Below the pieces are notes generated by a model. That model saw only the letters and a list, made by a program, of their open reading frames with translations. It made no database searches and was not told the DNA's origin. The position numbers were made by a program, and so were the translations under genes. From positions 12,511,970-12,575,969 of the forward strand of contig OY755186.1 in assembly GCA_963576735.1 (NCBI GenBank): a stretch of DNA of 64,000 nt, in the 5' to 3' direction. Shown here in pieces: positions 59,315-64,000 of this stretch (the stretch's first letter is position 1; the number at the start of each line of letters is the position of its first letter). The DNA comes from Bedellia somnulentella. Lineage: Eukaryota; Arthropoda; Insecta; Lepidoptera; Bedelliidae.

Positions 59315-60290
59315 GATGGTAAATTTTTAGAAGGAAACCCGAAAAATATCTCAATTAGTTTTGTATATTCGACGAAAATGAAGAGATTTATCCTCACTTT
59401 TAATTGAAAATTCACAAGAAAGAACAACAGAATAGTCAAGTCAATCACCCTCTCAGCTGAGATTATTGTTTGTGGTTGGTAGATGGTTACATGAAAGAAA
59501 ATTGACAGATTGTTGAAAAAACACGCGTCATCCTGTCATTCTACTCTACTCCATTAGAAGACTGATAATAATCTATTTAACCAGGCCTGTTCTAAAGCCG
59601 CGTTTATACGAAAAGATGTTTACTTGGAGAATGTGAAGTAACAGGTTAAATATTAGTAGTAGTGTTAGTAGTGGATTGAGTACTTATGATCATGATGGAT
59701 AAGTTGTTTTCTTTTGCAATATGGGAACTCGGGAGCACTCGGGAGTCATCTCGCGAAAAGAAACGAAAAGTCACTAATTTTGGAGGGATGTTTAATTTGT
59801 AAATTTTTGTATGTTTTCATTCATTTATTTTCATAAAGTAGTAATAGTATAACTCTCATGCTGGTTATTTCTTAGGTTCTATTTAGCTACTTATTCGCAT
59901 TTCAGATATAAAATAGTTCCAGAGTAATCATTATCTAAAACTGACCAAATTCTCTTTACGTGTCTTACTTATTTATACATAACTCACTCGACTTTGGCGA
60001 AATGATTGTGGTCGACACGATAAAATAAAAGCCACTATGGGGTTGGGAGTGTTGTAGATGGATGTTTTTATTATTGTTAAAAATAAAATAGCGATTTTTA
60101 GACTTTCATTTAATACATACATTAAATAAATCTTTTCGGAATAAAAGTAACATGCACAACTTAAGTACACTTTCAATATTTATTTAGTTTTTACTTGTTT
60201 CTATCTGCTCTTGATGTGATTATGAGTTGCTCCTGAATTGTATTTGAAGAAGTTATTGTGTTGGAACTAAAACTAAAACAATAATTGAAA
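59315..60290. promoter_or_regulatory. Intergenic region between divergent UBE4B and TOR starts
   Basis: 976 bases separate the start codons of UBE4B (minus) and TOR (plus). The region must hold both 5' UTRs and likely both promoters. I see no convincing TATA box or CpG-rich block, so a bidirectional promoter is inferred only from the gene arrangement. Confidence 0.5.
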
Positions 60291-63200
60291 ATGAGTGTCA
60301 TACACGTATCTGACCTAGTGTCGGGTTTAAAGTCACGCCATGCTGAAACAAGACGAAAATCAGTCCAGGAATTGTACCATTTTGCTCGCACAGAGCTGAG
60401 AGAGATGCCGCAAGATGCTCTTCTCCAGGTATTAGATGATTTTAACCAGCAAATACACACTCTCGTCTCGAGTTACGATATCAATGATAAAAAAGCTGGT
60501 ATCCTCATCATTGGTAAGAATTGTTTTATCTAATAGTATATGTAAGTAATATGTTACTTTATATTTACTACATATTATTTATTTTTGTCTTTGTTATTTC
60601 TAGTGTGCCTTATTGGAGGTGATACGGAAACTACAAAAACGCGCACCATGCGCTATGCCAACTACCTAAAGAATGTATTTCCATCATCAGATCTTCACAT
60701 TTTAGAGCTAGCAGCCAAAACTATGTGCCGCCTTGCTAACACTTTAGGTGTGAAAAGGGCAGAATATATTGAGTCAGAAATAAAAAATGCATTTGAGTGG
60801 CTTCTTGAAGAAAGAAATGAGAGCAAAAGACTATCAGCTATAATTATTCTGAAGGAATTGGCTATAACAATGCCTTCATATTTTTATCAACAAATAAATG
60901 GTTTTTTCAATCACATAATGCTTGCTCTGAGGGATCCAAAAGAGCAGATAAGAGAGTCTGCTGCAAAAGCTTTAAGAGCTGCATTTGTTGTCACCTCTCA
61001 GAGAGAGAATCCAAAACAAAAATCTAAGGCACACTGGTATATTCAGTGCTATGAGGAAGCTGTCGCATCATTCTCTGACCTTACTATAAGAGATAGAGGG
61101 TTAAATCGTGATGAACATGTTCATGGGGCTCTTTTGATTCTAAATGAATTGTTGAGATGTGCAAATGGAGAATGGGAGAGAAAATATACCTCACTTATGG
61201 CCAAGCTTGATGCAGATCAAGAAGCTACTGATGAAATCACAAATCTAGGTTCAAAATCACTGGCTTGGTCATCTCAAAGATATGCTGATGATGAAAACCA
61301 AACTCCCCTTATTTATGAATCAAGCATATGCCGCCAACTTGTTATAGAAAAGTATGAAAAAATTTGCTCAGGTTAGTTTTGTAACATACTGTAACACACT
61401 TTGTTTTTCAGTACTCTCACCATGCTAATTACTTATTTAATGTGAACCTAACTTATTCTTTTTTATTTGTAGATGTCATGACACAGCAAATATCAAGGTC
61501 ACATAGTGTACATCAAATGCTACTCCTTATCATCCCAAGGTTAACTGCTTTTAACAAGGATTTATTTGTTAAAAAACATCTCAAATCAACTATTAACCAT
61601 CTGATAACCTTCCTTAGAGGAAGAGAAAAAGAAAAAGCAATAGCATTTATAACACTTGGATTAATTGCTGTAACTGTTGAAAAAGATATAAAACAATATT
61701 TAGGAAGAATAATGGAGATATTAAAACATTCTTTGTCAACTAGAGATACACCAAAGAAAAGACAGATATCTGAAGCATCTCTGTTTAACTGTGTAACACT
61801 TCTTGGCTGTTCTTTGAAAGAAGATATTTCATCTGAAGTAAAAGACATTTTAGAACTCTTGTGTGCTAATGGTATTAGTCTACATTTAACTACTTGCTTT
61901 AAAGAACTCAGCTACAATCTCCCTTCATTGAAACTGGATATTACTGATAGACTACTAAATATGCTTTCACTAATACTAAGAAAAAAACCATACCTTCCTG
62001 GTGCATCAAATAAAATGGACCAAGATATGCTACAAATGGCAATGTTTGTTGAACCTCACGATGCTGCAAAGTTAGTTTTGGCTTTACGAACTTTAGGTAC
62101 ATTCGACTTTGAATGGCATCATATCCTTATGTCGTTCATAAGGAGATGCACAGATCACTATTTGCACAGTGAACAGCAAGAAGTTCGTATTGAAGCAATT
62201 CGAACTTCAGCTAAATTGCTGATAAAAGCTGTTGAAAAGTCAGCACAGTCAAGTTCTAAAACTCTTCACTTGCTTATAGATGAAGCCATCACAAAACTAT
62301 TGGCTGTTGGGTTAACTGATTTTGACAGCGAAATCAGATATAGTGTTTTTAAAATATTTGCTGACCCAATATTTGATATTTATTTGGCTCATGAAGAGCA
62401 TTTAAATACATTCTTTGTGGCTATTAATGATGAAAATATTGAATTGAGAGAAATAGCCATGTGTATTATTGGAAGATTAAGCAGTATAAATCCAAGCTAT
62501 GTCTCGCCAACTGTGCGTCAGTTGTATGTTCAATTACTAATAGAAATGCAGCATTCTGGCATCAATAGAAACAAAGAACAAGCTACGAGAATGCTGAACA
62601 ATCTGACATCGTATGCGCCCACGCTAACAAGACCTTATGTAGATACCGTGTTGAATGTATTAGTGCCAAAACTCAAAGATCCTGAGAGTAGCCAAGACGT
62701 TGTGATAAGTATAATGAAAGCGATCGGTGATATTGCTGATGTCAATGGCGATGGTACTGTTCTGAATAAATGGCAATCAGAACTGATATCTATTTTTATT
62801 GGGTTTCTCTCCGATGTTAATTCTTCAGATAAACGCAGCGTTGCTTTATGGTCTTTTGGGCAATTAATAAGCGCTACAGGATGCGTCGTGACACCGTATT
62901 TGGAATATCCCAATTTAATGAATATATTACTGGGATTTTTAAAAACAGAACAACAAGTCCGAGACAGACGTGAAACGGTCCGTGTTCTAGGATTACTTGG
63001 GGCTCTCGATGCATTCAAGTTTAAAGAAAATAATTTGCTATCTGACTCGACACTAACATCGATTTTAATACCTATTTGCAGCGAAGAAAATAAAGATGAA
63101 GTCTTTGATTCTAATGTCAGTGAAATGCTAGTGAATATGTCGCCGTTAGTACTTGATGAGTTTTACCCGGCTATTGCAGTGACAGCACTCATGCAAATGC

Positions 63201-64000
63201 TGAGAGACTCATCTCTGTCACAGCACCATACAAGTGTTATCCATTCTATTACATTTATATTTCAAACACTCGGTATAAAATGTGTTCCATATATTTCACG
63301 TGTTATGCCCAGCCTTATTTACGTAATCAGGAAAACGGATAATTTTAATTTCCGAGAGTTCCTTTTCACGCAATTGGCATTATTAGTAACAATTGTCAAA
63401 GTGCATGTCCGTAATTATTTGTGTCAGATATTCGATCTTATCAATGAATTTTGGACACCAAATAGTCAACTTCAGCCAACTTTAGTTATGGTAGTAGAGC
63501 ATATTGCAGTGGCGCTTGGACCAGAGTTCAAAATTTACTTACCAAAAGTTTTACCACAAATATTGCGCGTATTGAATAACGATACAAGCAAAGAAAAGTT
63601 TGTGACAGAAAAATTACTACTCGCCATTCAGAAATTCGAGAATAATTTGGATGATGTATTACAATTAGTAGTCCCAGCTATTACGAAGCTGTTTGATGCA
63701 AAAGATTGTCCTCAAGCAATTTCAAAGCTTGCTATGGAGACTATAGAGCATTTGTCATTATATTTGAACTTCAAGCCTTTTTCTTCGAGAATAATTCATC
63801 CTTTAGCAAGAGTTCTCGATTCGAATCCTCCGCTCCGACTAACCGCAATGAATACACTGTGTGCTGTGGTTATACAACTAGGTCGCGATTACAATAATTT
63901 CATTCCTGTAATCGAAAAACTGCTTGTAAAGCATAAGATACATTCACAAAACTATGTTGTATTAATAGCAAGGTTACAATTTCCGTCCACGCTAGCATCA
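60291..64000 (+). CDS. MTOR: Serine/threonine kinase TOR (mTOR), N-terminal part
   Basis: Target of rapamycin, the large PIKK-family kinase that is the core of TORC1 and TORC2 and controls growth. Exons are 60291-60513, 60604-61371 and 61473 to beyond 64000; donors GTAAGA and GTTAGT and acceptors TTTCTAG and TTTGTAG give matching phases (1 and 1). About 1,173 residues are in view of some 2,450 expected. Landmarks shared with the mammalian N-terminal HEAT repeats: SGLKSR, TELREM, RYANYLKN, RDPKEQIRESAAKALRA, HGALLILNELLR, LALRTLGTFDFE, VALWSFGQL, VRVLGLLGALD, SEMLVNM, LDEFYPA, ITFIFQTLG, NNLDDVLQL and SRIIHP. The ATG at 60291 (context GAAAATGAG) is the first in frame. FAT, FRB and kinase domains would lie to the right of the window. 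No break is seen. Confidence 0.95.

Overview
The window looks like a nuclear chromosome segment from an insect, most likely a moth or butterfly (Lepidoptera). It is AT-rich, its genes have long introns split by canonical GT/AG sites, and most non-coding DNA is made of transposon relics of lepidopteran type (tRNA-derived SINEs, Lep1-like Helitrons, mariner, hAT, P/THAP, RTE-like and RNase H-bearing LINEs). I see no operons, bacterial signals, true tRNA genes, rRNA genes or CRISPR arrays. Species cannot be named from the sequence alone.

Layout. 1-3.2 kb holds repeats, including a head-to-head pair of tRNA-like elements and a decayed LINE RNase H domain. 3.24-8.47 kb (+) is a two-exon sedoheptulokinase gene (SHPK). 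9.0-28.1 kb is a tandem array: 2.6 copies of a roughly 7.44-kb unit built wholly from transposon pieces (a Helitron, a LINE C-terminus, a P-element transposase C-terminus, a mariner transposase remnant). 29.6-30.6 kb (+) is an uninterrupted UBIAD1 (UbiA prenyltransferase) gene. 32.36-34.10 kb is a P-superfamily relic with terminal inverted repeats, an 8-bp target duplication and a THAP-domain mini-gene. 35.7-59.3 kb (-) is a complete ubiquitin E4 ligase gene, UBE4B; I traced 19 coding exons that join in frame to 1,199 codons plus stop. 60.29 kb to the right edge (+) is the N-terminal part of the TOR kinase gene (mTOR), cut by the window end.

The host genes do not form one pathway. SHPK phosphorylates sedoheptulose, UBIAD1 prenylates quinone precursors, UBE4B extends ubiquitin chains and TOR controls growth. 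What stands out is their order: UBIAD1, UBE4B and MTOR also lie close together on human 1p36, so this may be an ancient linkage group. UBE4B and TOR start 976 bp apart in opposite directions and may share a promoter region.

The most interesting parts are the tandem array; a SINE family whose 3' end and tail match those of a co-resident LINE, with perfect target-site duplications on several copies; nested hAT insertions; and five UBE4B exons that each have a decayed partial copy in a neighbouring intron. Exon joins were done by eye from splice consensus, reading phase and family similarity, with no transcript data. Repeat borders are approximate unless a target duplication is stated.
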